NCBI RefSeq assembly: GCF_000219585.1
Contig: NC_015731.1
Span: 2,418,001-2,482,000, forward strand
Length of the DNA stretch: 64,000 bases
Reading direction: 5' to 3'
DNA from: Nitrosomonas sp. Is79A3
GTDB taxonomy: Bacteria > Pseudomonadota > Gammaproteobacteria > Burkholderiales > Nitrosomonadaceae
Position numbers and translations under genes: made by a program. The notes below the pieces were generated by a model, which was given only the letters and a program-made list of their open reading frames with translations, was not told where the DNA came from and made no database searches. Every line of letters begins with the position of its first letter. Within the stretch, counting starts at the first letter, position 1. Positions 18,579-28,236 of this stretch are shown here, piece by piece.

Positions 18579-19544
18579 TTATAACCAACCAATCCGCTTG
18601 AGACGAATATACAAAAAAAGACAGGCTGAGCAAATAGTCAGTAGCGCCAATGGGTAGCCGTATTCCCACTTCAGTTCTGGCATGTGTTCGAAGTTCATTC
18701 CCCATATTCCCGCTAAGGCTGTAGCGACCGCGAAAATTCCTGCCCACGCAGCTAGGCGCTTACTTACCTCATTGTTCTCAATAGCACCCATCGAGAGATT
18801 GACCTGGATGGCAGTGCTTATAGTGTCCCGGATGGTATCGATAGACGCGTCAATCCGAAACAAGTGATCATAAACATCCCGGAAGTAGTCCCGGATATTG
18901 AAACATACGGGAGGTGCGCGGCTGCCAGAAAGCTTGCCGGAAACTTCCATGAGCGGAGCTACGGCATGTTTCAAAACCATGATCTTCCGTTTAAGGCTGT
19001 AGAGCTGCTCAATATTTGAGCGGGCAGCTCCTTTGGTGAAAATTTTATCTTCGATCGCTTCCAATTCGGACTCCAAACGGTCGATTATTGGAAAATAACG
19101 ATCCACCACTGCGTCCATTAAGGCATAGAGAACAAAACCGGATCCTTCTTTAAGGAGATGCTGCTCCCGCTCACAGCGCTCGCGTACCTCATGAAAATCT
19201 TGCTGGCTTCGGTTTCTGACTGACAGTATGTAGTTAGGTCCGACAAAAACATTCAACTCGCCCAGGTAGGTTTCCTCCTTGCTAGGGTCAAGCAAATGCA
19301 TTACAACAAAGACTGATTCACCGTATTCTTCAAGTTTGGGACGCTGGTGGCCGTGGCGCGCATCCTCAACTGCTAATTCATGGAGGTTGAATTCTTCTTT
19401 CATCTTATCAAGTTCTTCGGGCGTTGCATCCCGTAGAGCAACCCAAACAAAACACCCTGACCGTTCCAGATAGTCGCTGATTTCCTCTACCGTAAGATCG
19501 GCCAAGCGCACACCATTTTCGTAAGCAACACAGTTAATGAGCAC
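18579..19544 (-). CDS. corA: CorA-type magnesium/cobalt transporter
   Basis: The 321-residue protein shows the CorA layout: a cytoplasmic N-terminal alpha/beta funnel with long helices, then two C-terminal membrane helices. The signature GMN motif at the end of the first helix (GIWGMNFEHMPEL) forms the selectivity loop, and a basic tail (RLKRIGWL) follows. It transports Mg2+ (and Co2+/Ni2+) as a homopentamer. It stands alone, flanked by MITEs, with no operon partner. Confidence 0.93.
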   Translation of the reverse strand: MLINCVAYENGVRLADLTVEEISDYLERSGCFVWVALRDATPEELDKMKEEFNLHELAVEDARHGHQRPKLEEYGESVFVVMHLLDPSKEETYLGELNVFVGPNYILSVRNRSQQDFHEVRERCEREQHLLKEGSGFVLYALMDAVVDRYFPIIDRLESELEAIEDKIFTKGAARSNIEQLYSLKRKIMVLKHAVAPLMEVSGKLSGSRAPPVCFNIRDYFRDVYDHLFRIDASIDTIRDTISTAIQVNLSMGAIENNEVSKRLAAWAGIFAVATALAGIWGMNFEHMPELKWEYGYPLALLTICSACLFLYIRLKRIGWL

Positions 19545-19774
19545 GACTGATTCTCTATCTTTTAGAAGAGGTATAAGTCTACACGTATCATGTTTGATGA
19601 ACTAGCATTGACTTAAGGAATCTCTGATTAAGTTGATTACATTCATGGTTCGATAAGCTCACCACGAACGTAATCAATATATTATCGTTCGTCCTGAGCC
19701 TGTCGAAGGACTTAATCAGAACCTTGAATCGCCCCGGGTTTTGAGGAGGCTCCAAATCTTGAGAGAATGGAGCG

Positions 19775-20098
19775 ATGAACAAAACAAACAAATATTCCCC
19801 CGAAGTAAAAGAACGAGCAGTCCGCCTGGTGCAAGAGCATCGCAGTGAGTACCCTTCGCTGTGGGCGACGATAGAATCGATTGCGCCCAAGATCGGCTGC
19901 GCGCCGCCGACATTGCATGATTGGGTAAAGAAGCACGAGATCGACACAGGCCTACGAGATGGCATCACCAGTGAAGAGCGCGAACGCATCAAAGCACTGG
20001 AGCGTGAGGTCAAGGAATTACGTCGCGCCAATGAAATTCTGAAACTGGCCAGTGCTTTTTTCGCCCAGGCGGAGCTCGACCGCAAACTCAAATCCTGA
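19775..20098 (+). CDS. IS3-family OrfA (copy 1)
   Basis: The 107-residue protein has a helix-turn-helix ([16 protein letters not shown]) that recognises the IS ends, followed by a leucine-zipper-like coiled coil ([20 protein letters not shown]). It stops at 20098. The DDE domain lies in the overlapping -1 frame, so the active OrfAB transposase is made by programmed frameshifting near the C-terminus of OrfA. Confidence 0.92.
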   Translation: MNKTNKYSPEVKERAVRLVQEHRSEYPSLWATIESIAPKIGCAPPTLHDWVKKHEIDTGLRDGITSEERERIKALEREVKELRRANEILKLASAFFAQAELDRKLKS

Positions 20099-20154
20099 GG
20101 TCGTTCATCGACCGGTATCGTGACACCCACGGGGTCGAGCCGATCTGCAAGGTA

Positions 20155-21003
20155 TTGCAGGTCGCCCCGTCAGGGTATCGGCGTCACGCGGCCGAGCGGC
20201 GCAATCCGGCATTGCGTTGCACTCGTGCCCAACGCGATGAGGTTTTGATGCCAGAAATTCAGCGTGTGTGGCAGGCTAACCTGCAGGTGTATGGTGCCGA
20301 CAAGGTATGGCGGCAACTTAAGCGCGAAGGAATGCAGGTAGCTCGCTGCACTGTTGAACGGCTCATGAAACGGTTGGGGCTGGAAGGTGTGCGGCGCGGC
20401 AAGGTTGTGCGAACCACGGTTCCGGACAAGGCGCTGCCGTGCCCGCTGGATCGCGTAAACCGGCAATTCAAGGCGGATCGCCCAAACCAGTTATGGGTGT
20501 CGGATTTCACCTATGTTTCCACCTGGCAGGGCTGGCTATATGTCGCGTTCGTCATCGACGTGTTTGCCCGGTGCATCGTGGGTTGGCGGGTCAGTTCCAG
20601 CATGCACACGGACTTCGTACTGGATGCGCTGGAGCAGGCTTTATACGCCCGGCAACCGGAGCTGGGTGCCTTGATTCACCACAGCGACCGGGGTTCCCAG
20701 TATGTCTCTATCCGTTATACGGAGCGGCTTGCCGAGGCTGGAATAGAACCGTCGGTTGGCAGTAAAGGAGATAGCTACGATAACGCACTAGCCGAAACGA
20801 TCAACGGGCTTTACAAAGCTGAATTGATTCACAAGCAGGGGCCATGGAAAAACAGGGAATCCGTTGAATTGGCGACGTTGAACTGGGTGTTCTGGTTCAA
20901 TCACCAGCGTTTGCTTGGACCCATCGGCTATATACCGCCGGCGGAAGCTGAGGCACAATACTACCGGCAGTTAGCCAACTTGGATTCTGCCAAAGTTACT
21001 TAA
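20155..21003 (+). CDS. IS3-family OrfB transposase, DDE domain (copy 1)
   Basis: The frame is in -1 relative to orfA and is open upstream at least to 20101 (SFIDRYRDTHGVEPICKV), so the displayed TTG start is nominal and the fused OrfAB protein is expected. It has an HTH_21-like region (VYGADKVWRQLKREG) and an rve integrase core with Asp in WVSDFTYVSTWQ, Asp in HHSDRGSQYVS and Glu in DNALAETINGLYKAELI. The frame is intact, and the protein is identical to the copy at 36649-37497. Confidence 0.93.
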   Translation: MQVAPSGYRRHAAERRNPALRCTRAQRDEVLMPEIQRVWQANLQVYGADKVWRQLKREGMQVARCTVERLMKRLGLEGVRRGKVVRTTVPDKALPCPLDRVNRQFKADRPNQLWVSDFTYVSTWQGWLYVAFVIDVFARCIVGWRVSSSMHTDFVLDALEQALYARQPELGALIHHSDRGSQYVSIRYTERLAEAGIEPSVGSKGDSYDNALAETINGLYKAELIHKQGPWKNRESVELATLNWVFWFNHQRLLGPIGYIPPAEAEAQYYRQLANLDSAKVT

Positions 21004-21046
21004 ACCAAACAGCCTCCAGAGAACCCGGGGTGATTCACCTTCTTAA

Positions 21047-21598
21047 AGTAAGTCGCCAAGGAGAATCTCAATGGAATGCGCAAAATTACTTCGAAACACC
21101 GAAGCAAATGATTTAATTCTTAAGCTCTTTGTTTTTATTCTGAATTTGTTTCCTCGTTTACTTTTTTAATTTACGTTCACTAGAAAAACTAAAGACTGGT
21201 GGTCTAGCTATTCATTGCTCCACGGCGCTGTGTATCAGGCATAGGTGAAAAGTAATAGGTTTTTCGAGTAAAAGCCAATTTTATGGCTGAATTCCCGGCA
21301 TCGCCTACCAATCATCCTTGACGAGATTCATTAAATTCTGAGATTTTTTAATACTTCCCATTAAGCTTGTTTTATCCCAGATCATCATTATTTTTGTAGA
21401 TCAATTTTTTATTTTCTATGTGCGAAATCGTACATATCTATCTAAAAGAATGCGTTAGTCTATTACTGCAAGTGCAATATTTAATCTGAGGCAAGGTAAA
21501 TTTGACGAAAGTAAGTATGCAACCAAGAGTAAAAAAGACCGATCTCTTTCTGCAACAGCAGAATTGGGTTTACAAATCAAACATTAGGAGAAATTGAT
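21047..21598. other. Intergenic, AT-rich, no gene seen
   Basis: About 550 bases between the MITE/IS3 complex and the RTX-repeat gene. Only short frames without protein-like composition occur. AGGAG just before ATG 21599 is the only clear signal, and the promoter of the RTX gene should lie here. Confidence 0.5.
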
Positions 21599-22177
21599 AT
21601 GAGTATAAGTATAGATGATGGATCAGTAGGTCAAGATGACTTCCTCGGAAACGATAATAATGATCACTTTCACGCAGGCGATGTCAATAATAATATCAAT
21701 GGCGGTGGCGGAAATGACGGATTGGATGGCGGTGCTGGTAATGATGTTTTAATAGGTGGTCTAGGTGATGACGTTCTCATTGGTGGAGATGGCAATGATA
21801 ATCTAGAGGGCGATGATGGGGATGATCAACTCGACGGGGGCGTAGGAGATGATGTTTTGATAGGTGGTTTAGGTGATGACATTCTCTATGCGGGAGAGGG
21901 TAACGATGACTTAACTGGTGGTGCAGATAAGGATCAGTTCAGTTTTTATGCTCCTGGTCATTTCACTGTGCAAGATTTCGATACTTCAGCTGATTTATTG
22001 ATGTTTGATTCAGAATCTACCGGTCTCAATAACCTTGATGAATTATCGTCAGTTATTAGTAGCTTCGAAGATACAAGTGAGGGTGTTATTGTACATTTTG
22101 TTGATGATGTCGCGTCTATCACTCTGATTGGGCTTCATTCAGGTGATTTATCTGCGGATATGGTTGGATTCTCTTAA
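21599..22177 (+). CDS. RTX (haemolysin-type calcium-binding) repeat protein
   Basis: The 192-residue acidic protein has about eight nonapeptide repeats of the GGxGxDxLx type between residues 30 and 115 ([20 protein letters not shown] and similar). These fold as a calcium-binding parallel beta-roll. No enzymatic domain is present. The C-terminal ~75 residues ([17 protein letters not shown]... [16 protein letters not shown]) look like the uncleaved C-terminal secretion region of type I secreted proteins. It is expected outside the cell or on its surface. No ABC transporter or HlyD gene is nearby, so secretion would use a system encoded elsewhere. AGGAG precedes the ATG. Confidence 0.85.
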   Translation: MSISIDDGSVGQDDFLGNDNNDHFHAGDVNNNINGGGGNDGLDGGAGNDVLIGGLGDDVLIGGDGNDNLEGDDGDDQLDGGVGDDVLIGGLGDDILYAGEGNDDLTGGADKDQFSFYAPGHFTVQDFDTSADLLMFDSESTGLNNLDELSSVISSFEDTSEGVIVHFVDDVASITLIGLHSGDLSADMVGFS

Positions 22178-22298
22178 GAGGCTGATCGTGAAGGGGTATG
22201 TTGTTCAAAACGATTCAAACTTATGGTCACCTTAATCAGGAGACGGTTTGTGGCTCATAAGGTTTGAAAATTTTGCTAAGTTATCGGGTGCGTAATAG

Positions 22299-22324
22299 GA
22301 AGTTGTTATTTTTTTAACAACTTC
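22299..22324 (+). terminator. Hairpin downstream of the RTX gene
   Basis: GAAGTTGTTA (22299-22308) and TAACAACTTC (22315-22324) form a perfect 10-bp stem with a T6 loop. It lies 120 bases after the RTX stop and before the next gene. There is no strong T-run after it, so it may be a processing or pause hairpin rather than a classical terminator. Confidence 0.5.
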
Positions 22325-22406
22325 TTGATGGGTGTATTTCCGAACTGAACTGAATTGAAAATATTTCGGACAATTTTAATTTTTATTTGAGATATAGGAA
22401 ATTATC

Positions 22407-22733
22407 ATGATTCAGGGAAAAAAATTATCTACAGCAATTATTATGTGCGCAGCTTTTATAATTGATATCTCAATCGCATTCGCCGACACAACAAGTACAC
22501 CAATTGGAGCGACCATAAACTCTGAAATACAAAAGATGCAATCGGATACTGCAAGAAATCCTGGTTTAGTTAATCCGAATGATCCGACTGGCACAAATTT
22601 AAATAACCCTGTTGCACAACCAAACAGCACCTCAGGAGTTAATCCGACTTCTCCTTCCGGAACCAGTTCAAGCAGTCCATCAAGTGTTAATCCTAGTAGC
22701 TCATCAGGAACTGGCGCTGGGGCAGGAAAATAA
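22407..22733 (+). CDS. Secreted Ser/Pro/Asn-rich small protein
   Basis: The 108-residue protein has a signal peptide (KKLSTAIIMCAAFIIDISIAFA, cleavage after AFA) and a low-complexity mature chain rich in Asn, Pro, Ser and Thr (NPNDPTGTNLNNPVAQ, then Ser/Pro-rich SGTSSSSPSSVNPSSSSG), ending GTGAGAGK. The chain should be disordered. Function unknown. It could be a secreted linker-like or surface protein. An ATAGG ribosome-binding site precedes the ATG, and a hairpin follows the stop. Confidence 0.65.
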   Translation: MIQGKKLSTAIIMCAAFIIDISIAFADTTSTPIGATINSEIQKMQSDTARNPGLVNPNDPTGTNLNNPVAQPNSTSGVNPTSPSGTSSSSPSSVNPSSSSGTGAGAGK

Positions 22734-22748
22734 CTGTGAAGGATTAAT

Positions 22749-22773
22749 ATTAACAGCCAATTTAGCTGTTAAT
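22749..22773 (+). terminator. Hairpin downstream of the secreted protein gene
   Basis: ATTAACAGC (22749-22757) pairs with GCTGTTAAT (22765-22773) around a 7-base loop, 15 bases after the stop codon at 22733. Position and perfect stem support a transcript end, although no long T-run follows. Confidence 0.5.
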
Positions 22774-22937
22774 AGAATACATCACCAACAAGCTCAATGA
22801 CTGTTTCTCAGCCTGTCTTTGCATTACCTGTCAATCGGCATGTAAAACTTACCAGAATTTTAGCTCAAGAACTTAAATTGTTTAAAGCAATACCATCATT
22901 TTTACATATGTTTGTACTGACAGAGTGATTTTACGAA

Positions 22938-24782
22938 ATGAAGAAAGATAATTATTTATCTAATGTTTCCTTGTTGATTGGATTGGCTCTAACTATTGGA
23001 CTTCTATCGTGGGCTCGAGTAATTATTACACCTTTGGCGCTAGCGATTCTGTTTACTTTTCTGCTATCACCAGTTGTCATTTGGTTGCAACGGTATAGTG
23101 TGCCGCGGATTTTAGCGGTAGTCTTAGCGGCCTCTCTAGCTCTGAGTATTGTAATAGCTACGGCATGGAGTATCACTAATCAGATAGCCAGTTTAGTAGA
23201 TTCCTATCCAAAATATGAAGAAAATATTCTGAGTAAGATTCATGAATTGTACGAACGGGACCAAGGCGGTTTCCTGGACAAATTGCAGGGAGCAAGTGAA
23301 CGAATAACTGAACAAATAAGCGATAAGCAAGTTGAGGAGAAAGCTATCACGGTTAGAGAGAAAGAGATCGTTCAACCCGTGCGCATCGTAGAAGAGGGGC
23401 CATTCGGTTTCTCACAAATCTGGTCGATAATTGGTCCGATGCTAGAACCCATAGCCAATGCGGGTTTTGTGATCGTGCTAGTTTGTTTTATGCTGATTAA
23501 TCGTGAGGATCTACGTGATCGTGTCATTAAGTTGATAGGAGTTGATCAGATAGCCAACACTACTCGAGCACTAGAAGACGCCGGAGAGCGGGTTAGTCGC
23601 TATCTGCTCATGCAGTTACTTATTAACTCTGGCTATGGGCTAGGTATAGGAATTGGCCTATGGTTCATTGGAGTGCCCTATGCTCCCTTGTGGGGGTTTT
23701 TTGGTGCGTTATTGCGTTATATTCCTTATCTCGGGCCCTGGCTTGCAGCTACCCTTCCAATAATGCTAAGTCTTTTGATTTCACCTGATTGGTCAATAGC
23801 CATTATGGTAGCTACATTGTTTGGTGTGCTTGAACTCCTCACCAATATCGTACTTGAGCCAATGATTTATGGGCGAGGTATCGGTGTTTCTCAAGCAGCG
23901 CTATTAATTTCTGTTGCGTTCTGGACTTGGTTATGGGGACCTATTGGACTTATCTTGGCCTCGCCGCTAACCGTATGTATTGTAGTCCTGGGTCGATATG
24001 TTCCATACCTTAATTTTATTGATACGTTGTTAGGAGATCAACCACCATTATCCCCTACAGACCGTTTTTACCAAAGACTTCTAGCAGGTGATGGTGATGA
24101 AGCTTCAAGAATAATGGAGCTTGAGACAGCAAATGATAATTTAGCTTTTGCGCTAGATAAGCTTGCAGTTTCAGCGTTGGTTCAAGCACGGATGGATTTA
24201 CGTAACCATAAAATTGATTCGAATGAGCAACGCGAATTAATAGATGATTTACGTGTAATTATTGCCGATCAAACTCCTGAGACAAACAAAGATAAAGTAG
24301 CAATCGAGGAAAATACCGTTTCCTCATCTAAATTCACCATTCTGGCGATCCCCGCTAGAGATAGAACTGACGAATTAGCTGTGACCATGCTTTCTAAGCT
24401 AGCACAAGATGATACACATTTTGATTGGCACGAAACACAATCAACGGTCATGGTGTCAGACACGCTTGCTTTGATAGAGCAAATCAAGCCAGGTATGGTA
24501 ATTGTCGTCTCAATTCATCCAGGAAATTTGACACATACGATTTACCTGTGCAAACGGATACGCGGCCGCTTTCCACAAATGTTTATTATGGTTTGTCGTT
24601 ATGGGTATAAAGAAGGGGAGTTACTGGAAGTAGACCAGAATAGGATACAAACTGCAGGTGCAAATAGAATTGCATACAATTTAATTGACTCAATTTCCGA
24701 ATTTTATAAATTAAATACCCTGGATAAGTTAGTTAATTTAGATAATTCCAATCTTAAAGTGGAGAGTAACCTTAATCCCTAA
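22938..24782 (+). CDS. AI-2E/PerM-family permease with C-terminal extension
   Basis: The 614-residue protein has ~360 N-terminal residues typical of the AI-2E transporter (PerM/YdiK) family. Helices include LIGLALTIGLLSWARVIITP, LALSIVIATAWSI, GFVIVLVCFMLI, a glycine-rich segment GLGIGIGLWFIGVPYAPLWG and ILASPLTVCIVVLGRYVPY, with a soluble loop at ~85-160. The remaining ~240 residues are cytoplasmic. They include a Rossmann-like part (FTILAIPARDRTDELAVTML...IKPGMVIVVSIHPGN) that resembles domains in other long PerM proteins. Substrate unknown: family members move quorum signals, Na+/H+ or other ions. Confidence 0.85.
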   Translation: MKKDNYLSNVSLLIGLALTIGLLSWARVIITPLALAILFTFLLSPVVIWLQRYSVPRILAVVLAASLALSIVIATAWSITNQIASLVDSYPKYEENILSKIHELYERDQGGFLDKLQGASERITEQISDKQVEEKAITVREKEIVQPVRIVEEGPFGFSQIWSIIGPMLEPIANAGFVIVLVCFMLINREDLRDRVIKLIGVDQIANTTRALEDAGERVSRYLLMQLLINSGYGLGIGIGLWFIGVPYAPLWGFFGALLRYIPYLGPWLAATLPIMLSLLISPDWSIAIMVATLFGVLELLTNIVLEPMIYGRGIGVSQAALLISVAFWTWLWGPIGLILASPLTVCIVVLGRYVPYLNFIDTLLGDQPPLSPTDRFYQRLLAGDGDEASRIMELETANDNLAFALDKLAVSALVQARMDLRNHKIDSNEQRELIDDLRVIIADQTPETNKDKVAIEENTVSSSKFTILAIPARDRTDELAVTMLSKLAQDDTHFDWHETQSTVMVSDTLALIEQIKPGMVIVVSIHPGNLTHTIYLCKRIRGRFPQMFIMVCRYGYKEGELLEVDQNRIQTAGANRIAYNLIDSISEFYKLNTLDKLVNLDNSNLKVESNLNP

Positions 24783-24807
24783 AACTCCACAAAAACATTG
24801 AGATATG

Positions 24808-24858
24808 AATGATTTTCGCGGAGTCTAAAGTTTTATAAGATAAAATCATGAAAGTAAA
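24808..24858. repeat. Solo end of an IS3-type element
   Basis: TGATTTTCGCGGAGTC and the following bases match the left end at 44838 (TGATTTTCATGGAGTC, then AAGTTT.ATAA) at most positions over ~50 bases. No transposase follows. This looks like an orphan terminus. The rest of 24783-25105 has no gene. Confidence 0.35.
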
Positions 24859-25105
24859 GAGAGATCCGAACCTAGTGTCTTATATGGCACTCCTTCCTTT
24901 TTCTAGCAAATCGCGCAATTTGATACAAGAATCTAAGTAATTGTTTAGTAGATAAATTAATAGGTTTTGATTAATAATAAAGGCTATGTCATCGTTAATT
25001 GTTGGTCACTGTAAATAAACACAAGTTATCATTTATAAACAAGTCGCTAACCAAAAAACCAATAATTGATAATTTTCTTCAAATTCATTGGGTTACATAC
25101 CACCA

Positions 25106-26515
25106 CTAACTAGTCGACCCTGAAAAAGTATCAAACGACAGTTGTTCTGGAAAAGCTACCCGAGAAAACTGGCGCCTACTAAAATGCATGCCCTGGTAAT
25201 TTAAATTTCCATCAAGGAATCCGATAATTTGCAGTTTCCGCCATGGGAAAAAGAGCCAAAAAATGGCCAGCAGCCATTGTTTCAGATTCCAGGCGGCAGC
25301 AGCCATCAGCAGGTTGATGCGATCGCCAATAGCGCCTTTCAGATAGTTCCTCGCCATTCGATAATCCGATTTCAGGTGGCCGATAATGGGTTCAATCGCG
25401 GCACGCCTCCTGCACTGTTTTCGCTTCTTGTCTTTCTGGTATCGGGTATCTTTCTTGAGTCCTTTTCCGGGAAAAATGATCTGGGTTCCATTGACTTCAC
25501 GTTTGCCGCGGTAGCCGCGATCGCATACGGCTTGCTTGGCTGCTTTCCCGCGCGAAATCTCAACATGACGCAAGATCTCTGGTAACGTATTGCTGTCATG
25601 CAGATTCTGTTCGTGACTGATTACGCCGACGATCAGATTACCTTTTGCGGTACTGGCGACCGATGCTTGGCTGCCGTACTCATATTGTTTGTGGTCTTTC
25701 CCCTTGGCGACACAGTACACTTGCGGTTCGTGCAATGAGTAGATCTTGTTCTTATCGTTTTGCTGTTGCCGTAATACGCGCTCATACAATAGAAAGTCCC
25801 GTTGATAGCATTCAAACAGACAGTGCTGCGGTAATTCCCTCCTGAGTTCCCGTATCAATACACCTGCAATGGTTCTGAGCCGCTTTAATGCGCGTTTGGC
25901 CTTAGCTCTTTTCTTCACGTGCCGGTAGTACCGAATATCCAGGCGCAGTGACTTCACTTCTTTGACGAAAGTACGCCGCTGTGAAATGCCGTGGGCGGGG
26001 CCAATCTTGTTGAGGCGATTGATAATCTTGATCGCTAGTTTGCTATCTGTCGGGTACGTGATGTTCTTCTCATGCACAGTCGTGTCAACATGAACCACAT
26101 CTTCCAGCGCCGATTCCCCATGCAAACCAACGCTCATCTGGAAAATCCGCTCTACCCCTTGCGCACCTATGCGCTTGCGAAAATGTACTAGCTCCGTGCT
26201 ATGGCAAGGCAGCTTCTGCTAGAATTCTTTCATGCCGCAAAAGGCCTGGTAATAAGGATTGCGCTTCCACTGCAATACTATCGATTCGTCACTCAGATTC
26301 TCTAACTGCTTCAGTATCAATAACCCAACCATCAGCCGGATCGGCTTACTCGGCGCACCTGCCGCCGTCGTGTAATGGATGGAAAATGATTCCTCAAATT
26401 CTTGCCAGGGTATCGCTGATGCAAGCTTCAGCAACAAATCATTGGGATCAAGTTGCATCAACAAATCTGTTCCAAACAAATTCGGTTGATGAATCGTACT
26501 GCTATGTCTTAGCAT
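25106..26515 (-). pseudogene. IS5/IS1182-like transposase with internal stop
   Basis: Codons from 26515 read 98 residues (FEESFSIHYTTAAGAPSKPI, DUF772-like) to KEF and then TAG at 26219-26221. The same frame continues QKLPCHSTELVHFRKRIGAQ and on for a further ~370 residues to 25106. That part includes DDE motifs: Asp in VVHVDTTVHEKN, Asp in QAVCDRGYRGK and Glu in RRAAIEPIIGHLKSDY. Relatives have a Gln/Trp-type residue at the stop, so this is a simple nonsense mutation. The total of ~469 codons is a usual length for this group. I could not define terminal repeats. Confidence 0.85.
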
Positions 26516-26720
26516 TTTTAATCACCATTTCGACCAGAAAACACTTGGATATTTTAACATTTCCGGTCGTTATGAGCATTAAGAATCAGATCATTCAAGC
26601 ATAGTATCAAGTGCTTGTGGATATTTCAGGGCTGACTAACTAACGATGACATAGCCATAATAAAAGGGGCTGTAGTAGAGCAGGTTAAATTCGAGTCCAA
26701 AATTTTTAGCTGTTGTTTAG

Positions 26721-27911
26721 GGAAACTCTGATTAAGTCCCAAAAACTTGTAAAATACGCGGTAGATTGTAACCACTGCAAGGGAATGCATTGATGAAACA
26801 ATTAGTATTGTCGATTCCATTATTTATCAAGAAACCAAAAGTAACTCGCCGGCAAAAGTTTCTCGAAGAAATGGAGCAAGTGGTTCCATGGGTAGACTGG
26901 ACGAATCGGATCGCGCCGCACTATCCGGTAGCAGGTTTGGGACGCAAGCCATTTGCGTTGGAAGCGATGCTGCGGATTCATATGATGCAGCAATGGTTTG
27001 GTTATTCAGATCCGGCAATGGAAGAAGCGTTACATGATGTGCCGATGCTACGTGAATTTGCAGGACTAGATGCGGGAGAAGATGTTATGCCTGATGAGAC
27101 GACGATCCTCAAGTTTCGCCACCTGCTGGAGAAGCATCACTTGGCACAAAGCCTGTTTGCTGAAACAACTGGGCGGTTAGCGCAACAGGGATTATTGCTG
27201 CGTCAGGGCACGATAGTTGACGCCACGCTGATAGCGGCTGCGCCATCGACCAAGAACCGGCAACGCAAACGTGATGGCGAGATGAGTTCGACTAAGAAAG
27301 GCAACAACTATTACTTTGGATTAAAAGCACACATAGGCGTAGATGCCGATTCCGGCCTGGTGCATAGCCTGGAAATTACCACGGCCAAAGTGGCCGATGG
27401 CAACATGATTGATGCGCTGGTACATGGCGAAGAGGCAATTGTATTGGGTGATCGGGCTTATACTCGTAATGATCGCAATCTGGAAGCGCAACGACAGCCG
27501 GAAGAGCCGGTCTGGGGTATGCCATTCAAACGCAAGCGCGGTGAGGAATTGCCAGCAGAACATGCCGTGCTCAATCGTATGCTAGCTTCACTACGCGCAA
27601 AGGTTGAACATCCGTTTCGTATTGTCAAAAGACAATTTGGTTATACCAAAGTCCGTTACCGAGGATTGTTCAAGAATGCACAACAGCTTTATCTGTTGTT
27701 TGCCTTGGCTAATCTTTACCATGTCCGTAAGGTGTGGATGCCAACCACGGGATAATTCCGTCCAATATCCCTGAAAATCAGCATCAGGGGACAGAATAGT
27801 ATGCAATCTGCTAAAAATTACAGTTATTAATCGCACAATAATGCCTATATTAGCTACTTTACCGATAGCTTTGTCGACAAAACTGGAATAAATAACTTAA
27901 TCAGAGCTTCC
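26721..27911 (+). mobile_element. IS5-family element, copy 2
   Basis: The 1191-bp element has the same termini as copy 1 and a TTAG duplication at 26717-26720 and 27912-27915. It inserted at or into an IS481-type remnant that continues from 27912. Confidence 0.92.
26793..27755 (+). CDS. IS5-family transposase, copy 2
   Basis: The 320-residue protein starts at ATG 26793. It differs from copy 1 only by Asn for Ser in KKGNNYYFG. DUF772 and DDE motifs are intact. The near-identity points to recent transposition within this genome. Confidence 0.95.
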   Translation: MKQLVLSIPLFIKKPKVTRRQKFLEEMEQVVPWVDWTNRIAPHYPVAGLGRKPFALEAMLRIHMMQQWFGYSDPAMEEALHDVPMLREFAGLDAGEDVMPDETTILKFRHLLEKHHLAQSLFAETTGRLAQQGLLLRQGTIVDATLIAAAPSTKNRQRKRDGEMSSTKKGNNYYFGLKAHIGVDADSGLVHSLEITTAKVADGNMIDALVHGEEAIVLGDRAYTRNDRNLEAQRQPEEPVWGMPFKRKRGEELPAEHAVLNRMLASLRAKVEHPFRIVKRQFGYTKVRYRGLFKNAQQLYLLFALANLYHVRKVWMPTTG

Positions 27912-27915
27912 TTAG

Positions 27916-28236
27916 GTGTACAAATGCGCTTTTAGCGCCTCGATACTGCAATAATGGAAGTGCTTAACGGTGTTTGTCTTAATTTTTTATTCATAGCTTC
28001 CACCAGACCGTTAGTCCAGGGATGCTTAACCACTGTCGTCCGGTGTTCAATGTTGTGTTCTTGGCAGATTATGACGACCGGATGCACCTTGTTTTTAGTT
28101 TTTCTGTCTTAGCTCAAAAAATTGCAGGTTAACCCGATGCCATTGTCGGTGAGGATTTACTTACTCTTGAAAGGGTACTGCATCAGCGTTTATCCCAGGA
28201 ATCCGGCGGCGTGGCTTCGCTTCTGTGGCACATTTA
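27916..28236 (-). pseudogene. IS481-like transposase remnant
   Basis: The minus strand, read in more than one frame, gives KILTDNGIG-like, then CQEHNIEHRTTVVKHPWTNG followed by LVEAMN, and after a frameshift TVKHFHYCSIEALKAHLYT. This is the rve core typical of IS481 transposases (second Asp in TDNG, Glu in LVEAMN). Stops and frameshifts occur, and the IS5 copy at 27911 removes the rest. Confidence 0.7.

Larger units (their letters stand above)
19725..21037 (+). mobile_element. IS3-family element A, copy 1
   Basis: The 1313-bp element has terminal repeats TGAATCGCCCCGGGTT and (inverted) TGAATCACCCCGGGTT, each continuing to GGAGGCT. It is flanked by a CCT duplication (19722-19724 and 21038-21040). 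It carries overlapping orfA and orfB and is inserted near the end of a MITE. The second copy at 36615-37927 encodes the same proteins. Confidence 0.93.
19617..21042. repeat. MITE with IS5-type ends, interrupted by an IS3 element
   Basis: The left part (19617-19724) starts GGAATCTCTGATTAAGT after a TTAA. The right end continues after the IS3 insertion as TC at 21041-21042, followed by TTAA (21043-21046). Removing the IS3 and one CCT duplication restores a 110-bp element ending ACTTAATCAGAACCTTC with a TTAA duplication on both sides. Inside, TTGATTACATTCATGG pairs with CCACGAACGTAATCAA (14 of 16), giving a strong hairpin. The same element, inverted, is at 53084-53193. Confidence 0.8.

Noticed and set aside
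16866..26515. Stop-codon recoding as an explanation for in-frame TAA and TAG
   Set aside because: Both TAA and TAG are used as normal stops in intact genes here, and the affected genes are mostly transposases or relics, so ordinary decay is simpler.
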